Of a stretch of 64,000 nucleotides of DNA, positions 32,104 through 40,180 are shown piece by piece. The notes beneath the pieces are model-generated. The model was not told where the DNA came from and searched no databases. It saw only the letters and a list, made by a program, of their open reading frames with translations. The DNA is from Micavibrio_A sp041655955. Lineage in GTDB: Bacteria > Pseudomonadota > Alphaproteobacteria > Micavibrionales > Micavibrionaceae. The translations under genes were made by a program, and so were the position numbers. Where the stretch lies: the NCBI GenBank assembly GCA_041655955.1, contig JBBAEN010000001.1, forward strand, positions 868,001-932,000. The letters are read 5' to 3'. Each line of letters begins with the position of its first letter. Within the stretch, counting starts at the first letter, position 1.

Positions 32104-32742
32104 TCAAGCGCCCGCGCGGCCATAGAGTTTCTGGAACCCTTCCGTCACCCGCGCGATAAAGGACGGATCCTGTTCGCGCCAATATTTGGGGTCGCGCATC
32201 ATCGCCTGCAAATCCATTTCAGGCTGGCCGGCGGATCGGATGCCCGCACCCTGCGGCAATCCCGGCTCCTCGCCCTTCATCATGCGGTAGAGCGCCATCA
32301 CCCCTTCATAAGAGCTGGACAGCGTTTCCAGCACATCGGCGGGAAGAGCCTTTTGCCCGAACGATAAAAGCTGGCGGGACACTTCGTTCCATTTCTCCTC
32401 CCCGCCAAATTGCTGGACGAGCTTTTCGATCTCGCGCTCCGCGCTGTAATCAGCGGCAAGCTGCATGACCAGCGGCACGAGTTTTTCCGCCGCGAGGTCA
32501 TAGACAATCTGCACCTGCTCGTTGGTAAAACCATGCGCGTGGAGCCTCGCATTCAAATCGTCATCGACGCCGAAATAGCCGTGGTCGCAATTTATGCAAT
32601 AATCGCCCGCGGACGCCGGCGGCGTCGGCATTTTTGAAAGCCGGCGCTCCAGCTCCGTATAGGATGTCAAAAGCGAATCGACCTTAAGCTCGCCGCTTTC
32701 GGGGTCTTTGAATTTATCGGGGATGGGAAATTGTGGTTTCAT
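32104..32742 (-). CDS. Phage capsid scaffolding protein
   Basis: 212 residues, acidic and helical, directly upstream of capsid in gene order. It opens with KPQFPIPDKFKDPESGELKV and closes with the basic MMRDPKYWREQDPSFIARVT segment followed by EGFQKLYG, a C-terminus typical of T7-like capsid assembly proteins, which contacts the coat protein. The start at 32742 was chosen for AAGGAG 7 bases upstream; an extension of 12 codons is less likely. The protein should be removed or released during maturation. Confidence 0.82.
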   Translation of the reverse strand: MKPQFPIPDKFKDPESGELKVDSLLTSYTELERRLSKMPTPPASAGDYCINCDHGYFGVDDDLNARLHAHGFTNEQVQIVYDLAAEKLVPLVMQLAADYSAEREIEKLVQQFGGEEKWNEVSRQLLSFGQKALPADVLETLSSSYEGVMALYRMMKGEEPGLPQGAGIRSAGQPEMDLQAMMRDPKYWREQDPSFIARVTEGFQKLYGRAGA

Positions 32743-32786
32743 TAAATCACTCCTTGTTGTCATTTCCATTGTCGTCATTGCCGGAT

Positions 32787-33065
32787 TCAGCCGCCGCGCC
32801 CGCGATCGATCATCCGCAGGATCGAGGCCATCAGATGCCGCTGCCCTTCCATAAAGCGCAACTGCTCACCGGAGGTCGAAGCGTTTCCGGCGCGGTGGAA
32901 GGTCATGACCTGCAGCCACGCCAGAACCTTGCGCCCCTCCTCCGTTGAAAAGAGGCGGGCGAAACTGCGCTCCATCTCCTGCTGTTCGTGGCGGGCGATA
33001 TGGCCGATATATTCGGCGTCATGGAGGCGGAACGGTAATTCTTCTTTCCTGTTTTTAAAGAACAT
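32787..33065 (-). CDS. Bbp19-like small phage protein
   Basis: 92 residues in helical pattern: LFSTEEGRKVLAWLQVMTF and EQLRFMEGQRHLMASILRMI match the Bbp19 family of podoviruses such as Bordetella phage BPP-1, found between portal and scaffold genes. The start at 33065 overlaps the end of the portal gene and has GGAGGG upstream. Function of the family is unknown. Confidence 0.75.
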   Translation of the reverse strand: MFFKNRKEELPFRLHDAEYIGHIARHEQQEMERSFARLFSTEEGRKVLAWLQVMTFHRAGNASTSGEQLRFMEGQRHLMASILRMIDRGRGG

Positions 33066-34575
33066 CGGAAAGCCCTCCCTCATCCAGGCGGAACATCAAA
33101 TCGCTCGGCACGCCAAGCGCCTCACCGAGGAAGCGCGCCGCCCGTTTCATGTCGATAACGGAAGCCGCTTCCGGCCCCATCGCGGTCACGGAATTCATCC
33201 ATGTCACGATGTTCTGGACGTTGCGCTGGGCCTGCGCCCTTGCCAGCGGCGCGCGGTAATCCAGCGCGACAAAACGCCCGTCAAGCGCGATATCGGGAAT
33301 CTCCCCGCGGCGGCGCAAGATCGCATAGGCACGGCGCACCATCGGCGTCAGCAATTCGGTTTGCAGGCGGCCATAGGTCGCGCCGAGCAGCAGCGCCATT
33401 TCGCCGGATCGCTCGATAACTTCCGTCGCGCTCATCCGCCGCCCGTCAAGCTGGCCGAGCTTGTCAACCATCAGCGCATGGCGGATGCGTGCGCGTAAGT
33501 CGTCGAGGACGATTTGCGACACGTCGAACCGCCCCGGCATTTCAAGCGGGCGCAAGCCTTCGGATCCGACCGCCTTCGGGATAATCGCGCCCGGCACAAG
33601 TTCAATCGTCGCGGGGTTCAACACCCCGTCATCGTCGGCCTGCCAGATTCCCGTGACGGCAATCGAGGCGTTTTTCAAGATAAGCTCGACGACCTTGTTC
33701 GCGGTTTTAATGTCGGGCAGGGCCTTCATCACGGGCGAGCGCCCGTAAAGCTCGCCCGGTGATTTCATCCAGCGGAACGCGATGCAGGGCGAAGACGAAA
33801 AGCGCCCGCGCGCAAGTTCCAGCGGCGCCCCGCGCTCCAGCAAAAGTGCCGCGTAATCATAGGCGCCGTGATCGGGCAGGATGGTTTCGAGAATATCGAA
33901 AGAGGCCTGCGGGTCGCTTTCGCCGTCCCTCACCACATCCGGCGGCAAGGCCGCGTCCGCATCCGCATAGCGTTCGCGGATTTGCGCCAGCGTCATTTTC
34001 AGCGCGCGGAAGGAGCCGTCCAGAAAACCGTTCTCCCCTTCCTCAAGCATAATATCGGCGAGCGGAACGGAGGTGAATTTAAAGGCGGAAAAAGCCCCCG
34101 GCTCGGCCTCTTCGAAATAAAGCGCCGCCGTACCGCCGACGACGAGGTCGAGAAAACATTGATGCATCTCGACGCTGAAATTCGAACGGTCGAAATGCGC
34201 CTGGATTATTTTCGCGGATTCTTCCAGAACGGGGGCGAGCGCCTGCGCTTCGCGCGCATCCAGATCCGGCCCCGGCTTGAAGCCGAACCATTGCGTCCAT
34301 GGCGGCGTCAGATGGCCGAGCAGACTCGCCCCCAGCTGATCCACGGCATCAAGCGCCGTCCCGTCATAAAGCCTGTCCGTGCGGATCGTCCCCGGCAGGG
34401 ATTGGCGCGTAAAATCGCCGCGTTGCGGCAGGGCGTAGTCGTAACATTCCTGCCATGTGCGCTCCCACGCAGATCGCCTCCCCTTCGCCTGTTCGTAGCG
34501 GCGCAGGAGCGGCGCGTAATCTTTTTGCAACGGCGCGCCCGTGACGGCGCCCGTTTGTTCAATCAGCGTCTGCAT
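33055..34575 (-). CDS. Portal (head-tail connector) protein
   Basis: 506 residues of the T7 gp8 type. The N-terminal part has RRYEQAKGRRSAWERTWQEC and YDYALPQRG, then the connector signature DRLYDGTALDAVDQLGASLL and LTPPWTQWFGF. The C-terminus has YRAPLARAQAQRNVQNI, typical of podoviral connectors. Twelve copies form the DNA entry ring. It overlaps the Bbp19-like gene by 11 bases and starts 3 bases after the previous gene's stop, so the head genes form a tight operon. Confidence 0.92.
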   Translation of the reverse strand: MQTLIEQTGAVTGAPLQKDYAPLLRRYEQAKGRRSAWERTWQECYDYALPQRGDFTRQSLPGTIRTDRLYDGTALDAVDQLGASLLGHLTPPWTQWFGFKPGPDLDAREAQALAPVLEESAKIIQAHFDRSNFSVEMHQCFLDLVVGGTAALYFEEAEPGAFSAFKFTSVPLADIMLEEGENGFLDGSFRALKMTLAQIRERYADADAALPPDVVRDGESDPQASFDILETILPDHGAYDYAALLLERGAPLELARGRFSSSPCIAFRWMKSPGELYGRSPVMKALPDIKTANKVVELILKNASIAVTGIWQADDDGVLNPATIELVPGAIIPKAVGSEGLRPLEMPGRFDVSQIVLDDLRARIRHALMVDKLGQLDGRRMSATEVIERSGEMALLLGATYGRLQTELLTPMVRRAYAILRRRGEIPDIALDGRFVALDYRAPLARAQAQRNVQNIVTWMNSVTAMGPEAASVIDMKRAARFLGEALGVPSDLMFRLDEGGLSDVL

Positions 34576-34578
34576 TGA

Positions 34579-34845
34579 TTATTCCCCCAACAGCGTCTTG
34601 CGCTGGCTTTGCGTTTCCGAGGGCGCAAGAATGCCGCGAAAGCCCGTCAGGATTGTCCCGAGGCGGCTGCGCGTGCGGCCCAGCAATGTTTTTTCGCGCT
34701 CTTTTTCCGGCGTCGTTTCCTCGCCGCCCCCCGCGGCGGAACCGGACGGCTGGCCGCCGGCGCTTCCGGCGTCCTGATAAATATATTGCGGCACGTAGAC
34801 CACTTCGGTTCGCGGCGTCTTGGGCCGGCCCGTTATATCACCCAT
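34579..34845 (-). CDS. Small phage protein upstream of portal
   Basis: 88 residues with a Gly/Ser-rich middle, then a basic ...LGRTRSRLGTILTGFRG... end closing RKTLLGE. AAGGAG lies 8 bases before the ATG. Such short basic proteins next to portal genes are common in alphaproteobacterial podoviruses, but their function is unknown. The last bases are 3 bases from the portal start. Confidence 0.65.
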   Translation of the reverse strand: MGDITGRPKTPRTEVVYVPQYIYQDAGSAGGQPSGSAAGGGEETTPEKEREKTLLGRTRSRLGTILTGFRGILAPSETQSQRKTLLGE

Positions 34846-34875
34846 ATGATAAACTCCTTGATTGTTTGCTTAGGT

Positions 34876-35271
34876 TTAAGCCGCGCAAGTCAGATGGCGG
34901 TAGAGCTGCCACGGCGTGACGACGAGGCGGCGATGGATGCCGAGAACGCGCTTGACCGCCTCCACGCAGGTAAAAAGCATGAAAGGCGCGGGGCGCGTCA
35001 GATCGCGGCGCATCGGCGCCTTCACGACACGGTTACCGCGCGCGGCGAGCCAGCCCGGCAGATCGAAATCCGCCGGCACATGATGATGCACCGATACTTC
35101 CGTCACGTGGGAGAGCGGATCGAGGCTCGTCCAGCGCTCCCCGTCATTGATCAGGACATAGCAATGGCGGAAACCGGGCTTCAGGAAACGCAGCCACGTT
35201 ATTTCGGTGCTGCCGCTGAAAACGACCCATGCTTTCTGGTCGTCGATAGTATGTGTAAACAGGCCACTCAT
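34876..35271 (-). CDS. Phage-associated protein with conserved Cys/His
   Basis: 131 residues. It has W-V-V-F-S-G-S, LRFLKPGFRHCYVLINDGER and FTCVEAVKRVLGI, followed by LVVTPWQLYRHL. The FRHC and FTCVEAV segments are spaced like the His and Cys of small papain-like folds, but catalysis is speculation. It overlaps the preceding gene by 4 bases, so the two are translationally coupled. Confidence 0.65.
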   Translation of the reverse strand: MSGLFTHTIDDQKAWVVFSGSTEITWLRFLKPGFRHCYVLINDGERWTSLDPLSHVTEVSVHHHVPADFDLPGWLAARGNRVVKAPMRRDLTRPAPFMLFTCVEAVKRVLGIHRRLVVTPWQLYRHLTCAA

Positions 35272-35711
35272 GCGTTCAGTCCTCCTTCATGGATTACGGC
35301 GTTATGGGCCCAGTAGCGGCCCGGTTGCGGGAGAGAAAGTTTCGGGCGGACGATGCCCTTTTTCACAAGGACGGGTTCGAGCCGCTCCAGCGCCTCCTTC
35401 CACAATATAAAGGCGCGCACCTCTTTCATGCGGCGCGGATCGGGCGGCAATTGCCGCTTGCCGTAATGGCGCAGCACCAAAAGATGATCCATGACAAGGC
35501 GGCGGTTGCGGTAAAGCCTGTCCACGCATTGGAGGATGTCCACCGGCTCACACGGGCGGGCGAACAGCCCGGCCCCTGCGGAAATGCGGGCGCCGTCATT
35601 GCGGGCTTCTTGCGCGAGGATGAACCACAGCCATGCCTCTTCCGCGTTTGAAAAAAGCGTTGTCTTCACCTCTCCCACCGGGCGCGGCGTATATATTTCT
35701 TTACGGCTCAT
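35268..35711 (-). CDS. Phage-associated helical protein, first gene of the cassette
   Basis: 147 residues. It opens MSRKEIYTPRPVGEV and contains FSNAEEAWLWFILAQEARND, RPCEPVDILQCVDRLYRNRR and a helical C-terminal part. GAGAAG precedes the ATG at 35711; a longer frame to 35729 is less likely. It is the promoter-proximal gene of the leftward operon, only 180 bases from the divergent repressor gene, with palindromic sites between. Function unknown. Confidence 0.65.
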   Translation of the reverse strand: MSRKEIYTPRPVGEVKTTLFSNAEEAWLWFILAQEARNDGARISAGAGLFARPCEPVDILQCVDRLYRNRRLVMDHLLVLRHYGKRQLPPDPRRMKEVRAFILWKEALERLEPVLVKKGIVRPKLSLPQPGRYWAHNAVIHEGGLNA

Positions 35712-35794
35712 AAAATTCTTCTCAATCATTCAAACTGTTAGCAGGTTCCAAAGGGCGGGACGGGGATGCGCTCTTGACACAATTGTTCCCTTTA

Positions 35795-35817
35795 TGTTCC
35801 TATTCATGACAGGAACA
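35795..35817. promoter_or_regulatory. Palindrome TGTTCCT-N9-AGGAACA
   Basis: Perfect 7-base arms at 35795-35801 and 35811-35817. For the leftward phage operon a -35-like TTGACT lies at 35826-35831 on the minus strand, so the palindrome sits in the expected -10/spacer zone and could block that promoter. A plus-strand TTGACA lies at 35774-35779. Confidence 0.6.
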
Positions 35818-35839
35818 AAAACCGGAGTCAAGAGTTTTT

Positions 35840-35885
35840 TAGGAATATTTTCCTATTTACTTTTAAATATAGGAATATTATCCTA
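35840..35885. promoter_or_regulatory. Paired operator-like palindromes of the repressor
   Basis: TAGGAATATTTTCCTA (35840-35855) and TAGGAATATTATCCTA (35870-35885) are near-identical 16-base palindromes, 30 bases apart centre to centre, about three helical turns. This is the spacing expected for cooperative binding of repressor dimers. The right copy overlaps the repressor's own -10 region, indicating autoregulation. Confidence 0.75.
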
Positions 35886-35891
35886 CAACCA
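35876..35891 (+). promoter_or_regulatory. -10 element giving a probable leaderless repressor mRNA
   Basis: TATTAT (35876-35881) lies 9 bases before the repressor ATG at 35891, and no Shine-Dalgarno sequence separates them. Transcription would begin at or within a few bases of the A of the start codon, as for lambda cI from its maintenance promoter. The -35 match is poor. Confidence 0.45.
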
Positions 35892-36538
35892 TGCTCACCC
35901 ACGCAAATATCTGGCACGCCATCGACCGCCTCGCGGCCTCTTTCGGCTATAGCACCTCCGGCCTTGCGCGGCAGGCGGGACTGGCCCCGACCAGCTTTAA
36001 CAAGAGCAAGCGTTGCGGCGAGGACGGCAAGCCGCGCTGGCCCTCGACGGAAAGCATCGCCCGCATTCTGGAATCGACGGGCGCGACGATGGGGGATTTT
36101 CTTTCCCTTATGGATGCGGAGGGACAAGATTCCGCCGCGCCCGCCACGGCCATTCCCCTGCTCGGCTTCGCGCAGGCGGGGGCCTATGGCTATTTCGACG
36201 AGGACGGCTATCCGGCGGGCGACGCATGGGACGAAATCCGCTTCCCCGAAAATGACGGAACCGGCGAGGGCGCGACCTATGCCCTTGAAATCAGCGGCGA
36301 TTCAATGGAGCCGCTCTACCGCAAGGGCGATATTCTTGTCCTGTCCCGCACTGCCTCCCTCCGCCGGGGCGACCGTATCGTCGTGCGCACCGTTGCGGGC
36401 GAGGTCATGGCCAAGGAGCTGGTGCGCAAGACTGCCGGGAAAATAGAGCTGCAATCCCTCAACCCCGCCCATGAAAACCGCGTCATCCCCACCAATGATA
36501 TTTCATGGATGGCGCGGATTTTATGGGTGTCGCAATAA
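35891..36538 (+). CDS. S24-type (LexA/CI-like) transcriptional repressor
   Basis: 215 residues. The N-terminal 75 form a helix-turn-helix DNA-binding domain (SGLARQAGLAPTSFNKSKRC, then RWPSTESIARILESTG). The C-terminal half is an S24/LexA-type domain: the catalytic Ser lies in EISGDSMEPLYRKGDILVL and the Lys in EVMAKELV, with strand-forming QSLNP near the end. It may self-cleave during the SOS response, or merely dimerise. Divergent from the phage operon, with palindromes between, it is the likely switch of the cassette. Related chromosomal regulators exist outside prophages in Alphaproteobacteria, so it could instead be a host regulator adopted by position. Confidence 0.85.
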   Translation: MLTHANIWHAIDRLAASFGYSTSGLARQAGLAPTSFNKSKRCGEDGKPRWPSTESIARILESTGATMGDFLSLMDAEGQDSAAPATAIPLLGFAQAGAYGYFDEDGYPAGDAWDEIRFPENDGTGEGATYALEISGDSMEPLYRKGDILVLSRTASLRRGDRIVVRTVAGEVMAKELVRKTAGKIELQSLNPAHENRVIPTNDISWMARILWVSQ

Positions 36539-36860
36539 GGCACGATCCGGCGCGATAAAACATACCACGGCACGCTACCACGTTACGGCCCCCGTGCAAT
36601 CCCGCCCGTTTTCATTCACTAGCCGCCGGCTCACAGCCGCGGCGTCCCGCTTGCTGTTTATTTAAGCCCTATCGCCTCGCACCGCGCCCCCGGCTTCAGC
36701 TTGCCGCCGCACGCCCCCGTCCATTTAGCCCTTACCGCGCCGCTATCCGTATCCCCCTGCCATTCCCGCAACAGATCCCGCGCGGTAAAAGCGGGTTTTT
36801 GCTTGCGGTTGCGGGCGCATTTTGGGACTATCCTTTCCAGAAATCAGGGAATTCAAGAAT
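36539..36860. other. Intergenic region with terminator or attenuator before pyrE
   Basis: 322 bases without a credible gene. CCCGC (36777-36781) and GCGGG (36791-36795) followed by TTTTT make a terminator-like hairpin 60 bases before pyrE. It may end the repressor transcript or act as an attenuator of pyrE. The rest is GC-rich, gene-free sequence. Confidence 0.45.
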
Positions 36861-37532
36861 ATGACACCGGAACAGATCGCTGCCGCCTCCGCAAAAATCC
36901 TGCTCGATACGAAATCCGTCCTCTTTAACGCCGACGAGCCTTTCGTTTTCACGTCGGGCCGCCTCTCGCCGGTCTATACCGACGTGCGCCGCCTGATCTC
37001 CTTTCCGGAGGAGCGCGAAACGCTGATGGATTTCGCCTGTTCGATGCTGAAGGATCTCGGCCTCGATTATTTCGCGGGCGGGGAAACGGCGGGGATTCCC
37101 TATGCCGCCTTTATCGCGCAAAAACTGGGCAAGCCCATGCTCTATGTCCGCAAAAAGCCCAAAGGCTTCGGCAAGATGGCGCAGATCGAGGGCTGCATGG
37201 ATAAGGACGGCGCGCGGGTGGCGCTTATCGAGGATTTGCAAACGGACGGCGGCTCCAAGAAAGTTTTCGTCGATGCGCTGCGCGGCGCGGGCGCGGCCGT
37301 AGACCATGCTTTCGTAATTTTCCATTACGGCAACTTTCCGCAAAGCGAACGGAACATGAAGGATTGGGGGCTGACGCTCCACGCCCTCACCACATGGGCG
37401 GATGTTTTGAAAGTTGCGCGAAGCGGGAATTATTTCGATGAGGCGACGCTTACATCGGTCGAGCGTTTTTTAAGCCATCCCGATCAATGGGCCGAGGAAA
37501 ACGCCCATAAAGCTCCGCCCGAACAGGCCTGA
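36861..37532 (+). CDS. pyrE: Orotate phosphoribosyltransferase
   Basis: PyrE joins orotate to PRPP in pyrimidine synthesis. The 223 residues fit the family. The flexible-loop motif YVRKKPKGFGKMAQIEG and the PRPP-binding ALIEDLQTDGGSK are present, with FTSGRLSPVYTD near the N-terminus. The start at 36861 was chosen because MTPEQIAAASAKILL opens the conserved region; the longer frame has no ribosome binding site. nadK follows after 21 bases, so the two are probably co-transcribed. Confidence 0.95.
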   Translation: MTPEQIAAASAKILLDTKSVLFNADEPFVFTSGRLSPVYTDVRRLISFPEERETLMDFACSMLKDLGLDYFAGGETAGIPYAAFIAQKLGKPMLYVRKKPKGFGKMAQIEGCMDKDGARVALIEDLQTDGGSKKVFVDALRGAGAAVDHAFVIFHYGNFPQSERNMKDWGLTLHALTTWADVLKVARSGNYFDEATLTSVERFLSHPDQWAEENAHKAPPEQA

Positions 37533-37553
37533 AAAAAGAAAGCGGATCTCCAG

Positions 37554-38315
37554 ATGAAAATTCATTTTCACGCGGCAAAGACGGATAAGGCGCAAGAGGC
37601 CATGGACGCCCTCACCGGGCGCTACGGCCAGAGCGATTGCCGCGATTGCGATGTTATCGTCGTTCTCGGCGGCGACGGCACGATGCTGGAATCGCTGCAC
37701 ACATACCATGAATGCGACAAGCCCGTTTTCGGGATGAATTTCGGGTCGGTCGGGTTTTTGATGAATCCGTTCATGGAGGAAGACCTCCCCGCGCGGCTCG
37801 AAAAAGCCGTGTCGGCGAAAATCCATCCGCTGAAAATGCAGGCGACGGACGTGGAGGGCAAAACGCACGAGGCGGTCGCCTATAACGAAGTATCGCTTTT
37901 GCGCGAAACGCGGCAGGCGGCGCGGCTGAAAATTTCCGTCGATCACGTGGTGCGGATTCCAGAGCTTGTCTGCGACGGCATATTGCTCGCGACGCCGGCG
38001 GGAAGCACCGCCTATAACCTGTCCGCACACGGGCCGATCCTGCCGCTTTCGGCGAATGTGCTGGCCCTGACCCCCATCAGCGCCTTCCGCCCCCGCCGCT
38101 GGAACGGCGCGCTGGTGCCTGCGCATTTAAGCGTGCAGATCCATTCGCTCGACAAGGACAAGCGGCCCGTCAGCGCCACGGCGGATTCGCGCGAATTCCG
38201 CGACGTTGTCGCGCTCGACATCCATCAATCAAAAAGCATCAGCCGCACCTTGATGTTCGATCCGGATCAGCATCTGGAAGAACGGATTTCAAAGGAACAG
38301 TTCCTGTCCCACTGA
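37554..38315 (+). CDS. nadK: NAD kinase
   Basis: NAD kinase phosphorylates NAD to NADP with ATP. The 253 residues match alphaproteobacterial NadK. The GGDGTML motif is at 39-45 and the NE motif in VAYNEVSLLRE. ATPAGSTAYNLSAHGPILPL forms the conserved diphosphate-binding region. It follows pyrE by 21 bases. Confidence 0.95.
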   Translation: MKIHFHAAKTDKAQEAMDALTGRYGQSDCRDCDVIVVLGGDGTMLESLHTYHECDKPVFGMNFGSVGFLMNPFMEEDLPARLEKAVSAKIHPLKMQATDVEGKTHEAVAYNEVSLLRETRQAARLKISVDHVVRIPELVCDGILLATPAGSTAYNLSAHGPILPLSANVLALTPISAFRPRRWNGALVPAHLSVQIHSLDKDKRPVSATADSREFRDVVALDIHQSKSISRTLMFDPDQHLEERISKEQFLSH

Positions 38316-38357
38316 CAAGGGTTAAAGACGAGTACAGATTAGGGGTAAGTAAGTAAA

Positions 38358-38564
38358 ATGGGTTCTTCCGCAGACGATATCATCAGCCGCAAGAAACTGC
38401 GCCGCATGGCCGGGGAAATATTCGCCCGTGCAACGGACGCGCAAACGGACGCCTTGATGGACGAAGCGCAGGAGCTTTGCGCAAAGGACAAGATGGGGCT
38501 GGGCGCCGCCGTGAAAATTCTTTCCGGCCAATCGAGAAAGCCTTACGGCACGCCCAAACGCTAG
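38358..38564 (+). CDS. Small hypothetical protein, 68 residues
   Basis: A charged, helical protein with GGGGTAAG upstream of the ATG. The MGSSADDIISRKKLRRMAGE head and a Gly/Ala middle show no known motif. It lies 42 bases after nadK in the same direction and may be read from the pyrE-nadK transcript. Confidence 0.5.
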   Translation: MGSSADDIISRKKLRRMAGEIFARATDAQTDALMDEAQELCAKDKMGLGAAVKILSGQSRKPYGTPKR

Positions 38565-38646
38565 GCCCCGCTGCGGGGAGCGGCGGCGGATACAGGCGCT
38601 CCGGCCTTATCATGATGACGGGTAAAAACCTTGCGCAGGCGGCCTC

Positions 38647-39522
38647 TTAGACGCCGCGCGGGTTTTTCGGCGGCTGTTTGTTCACGGCGCGCAGGCGGCG
38701 CTCGCGGGCCAGCTCATTCTCGATCCCGTCAAGGCTTTCGGCGAGCTTTTCGTCAAAACTCCCATCCGACATCAACCCGCCCTGCGGCACAAGGCCAAGC
38801 CGTTTGGCGATTTCCTGATAGCCTTCGACGACATCGCCCAGATCCTGACGGAAGCGATCCTTGTCCAGCTTTTCATTGGTCTTCGCATCCCACAGACGGC
38901 AATTATCGGGCGAGATTTCATCAGCAAGGATGATGTAAAGCTCGTCATACTCGCCCCACAGCCGGCCAAATTCCAGCTTGAAATCGACGAGCTTCAAACC
39001 GATGCCGCTGAACATGCCGTTCAGATAGTCGTTCACCCGGTAAGCCTGTCCGATAATCTCTTCCAGTTCGTAAGGGTCGGCCCAGCCGAAGGTGAAGATA
39101 TGCTGTTCCGTCACCATCGGATCGCCCAGCTCGTCCTTTTTATAATAAAACTCGACGATGGGGTTCGGGAGGATCGTTCCCTCCTTCAGGCCGAGCCGCT
39201 TGCACAAGGAACCCGCCGCGATATTGCGCACAACGACCTCCAGCGGAATGACCTCGACCTGCCGCACCAGCTGTTCGCGCATGTTCAGGCTTTTCAGGAA
39301 ATGGGTCGGCACGCCGATGCTTTCGAGCCGCGTCATGATATGGGCCGAAATGCGGTTGTTCAAAACGCCCTTGCCGGCAATCACGGCTTTCTTTTGCGCG
39401 TTGAAGGCGGTCGCGTCGTCCTTGAAATATTGCACATAGGTGCCCGGCTCCGGCCCCTCATAGATAATCTTGGCCTTGCCTTCATAGATGACTTTCCGGC
39501 GGTTCCCGAACATGCTTGCCAT
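38647..39522 (-). CDS. purC: SAICAR synthetase
   Basis: PurC joins aspartate to CAIR in purine synthesis. Core motifs are IYEGKAKIIYEGPEPGTYVQ at the N-terminus, FKDDATAFN, GVLNNRISAHIM, the VVVRNIAAGS loop, then IPNP-type ILPNPIVEFYYKKDELGDPM and DFKLEFGRLWGEY with the ADEISPDNCRLWD metal/ATP region. The start at 39522 uses AAGGA and the MASMFGNRR opening. At 291 residues it has a C-terminal extension of about 40 residues (family usually about 240-255), rich in Glu, Arg and Lys. Divergent from the DUF1476 gene. Confidence 0.95.
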   Translation of the reverse strand: MASMFGNRRKVIYEGKAKIIYEGPEPGTYVQYFKDDATAFNAQKKAVIAGKGVLNNRISAHIMTRLESIGVPTHFLKSLNMREQLVRQVEVIPLEVVVRNIAAGSLCKRLGLKEGTILPNPIVEFYYKKDELGDPMVTEQHIFTFGWADPYELEEIIGQAYRVNDYLNGMFSGIGLKLVDFKLEFGRLWGEYDELYIILADEISPDNCRLWDAKTNEKLDKDRFRQDLGDVVEGYQEIAKRLGLVPQGGLMSDGSFDEKLAESLDGIENELARERRLRAVNKQPPKNPRGV

Positions 39523-39625
39523 AGCCCTTCCTTGTAAAAATCCACCTTCATATAACAATGGATTGCAAAATGCGCAAATGGTACTAATTTCTTGTATTTA
39601 AAGCTATTGGCACAAGGATAATAGA

Positions 39626-39949
39626 ATGAGCGACATGAATGACCGCCAAAAGGCGTTCGAGAATAAATATGCGCTGGATCAGGAACTTATGTTCAAGATC
39701 GAGGCGCGCACGGCGAAATTGTTCGGCCTGTGGATTGCGGAAAAGCTGGGGCTTGGCGCGGAAGAAGCGGGCAGCTACGCCGCCGATATGGTCGGCATCA
39801 ACCTGTCCGAACCGGGCTTTGACGACATCAAGCGGGCGGCGGAAAAAAGCCTCGCCGACAAGAATATTGATGTTCCGGAAAGCGAAATCGCCGTCCATCT
39901 CGAAAAACTGATGGAAGAAGCCAGGGAACAGGTCATCAACGAAGCCTAG
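39626..39949 (+). CDS. DUF1476 protein, F1-ATPase zeta-subunit-like
   Basis: 107 residues of all-helical pattern: NDRQKAFENKYALDQELMFK, then IEARTAKLFGLWIAEKLGLG and LEKLMEEAREQVINEA. DUF1476 includes the zeta subunit of Paracoccus denitrificans F1-ATPase, an inhibitor that blocks ATP hydrolysis in Alphaproteobacteria. The N-terminal inhibitory helix is present. AAGGATAATAG precedes the ATG, and a terminator follows. Confidence 0.93.
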   Translation: MSDMNDRQKAFENKYALDQELMFKIEARTAKLFGLWIAEKLGLGAEEAGSYAADMVGINLSEPGFDDIKRAAEKSLADKNIDVPESEIAVHLEKLMEEAREQVINEA

Positions 39950-39978
39950 GCAGACTTACTGACATAAATACAATCAAT

Positions 39979-40012
39979 AAAAATCCCCTCTCTTAAAAGC
40001 GGGGATTTTTTT
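39979..40012 (+). terminator. Terminator of the DUF1476 gene
   Basis: AAATCCCC (39981-39988) pairs with GGGGATTT (40001-40008), followed by further T residues. It lies 30 bases after the stop codon. The A-run on the left could also act in the other direction. Confidence 0.9.
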
Positions 40013-40180
40013 ATAGGGATAAACAGGATATTCCGGCGGAAGAGCGTGCATACACACGCGGAAATAAATATTAGCAAACATTGTTTCTGTACAGGCGTCT
40101 ATGATATAGTCTTGAAAACCAGCTAAATCGGCACATTTTAAAAAGTTGCAAGACGTCACTTGATATAACGGAACACTGCC

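Larger units (their letters stand above)
20118..36538. mobile_element. T7-like podovirus morphogenesis cassette (prophage remnant or domesticated particle element)
   Basis: About 16.4 kb of phage genes: structural, packaging and lysis genes on the minus strand and a divergent S24-type repressor on the plus strand. The order portal, scaffold, capsid, gp11-like, gp12-like, core-like, spike, terminases, lysis follows T7-type podoviruses. Not visible are integrase, excisionase, DNA polymerase, primase, helicase, phage RNA polymerase and the large internal virion proteins equivalent to T7 gp15 and gp16. No tRNA or long direct repeat marks the ends. The frames look intact, so it is not simply decayed. 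Boundaries are set by the DMT transporter stop on the left and the repressor stop on the right. Confidence 0.85.

Noticed and set aside
20118..36538. tRNA- or direct-repeat-type attachment sites of a prophage
   Set aside because: No tRNA lies next to the cassette and no long direct repeat was found at its ends; only an 11-base inverted match was seen.
20118..36538. Classical RcGTA gene cluster
   Set aside because: Capsid, portal and tail genes are T7-podovirus-like, not the siphovirus-like set of RcGTA.
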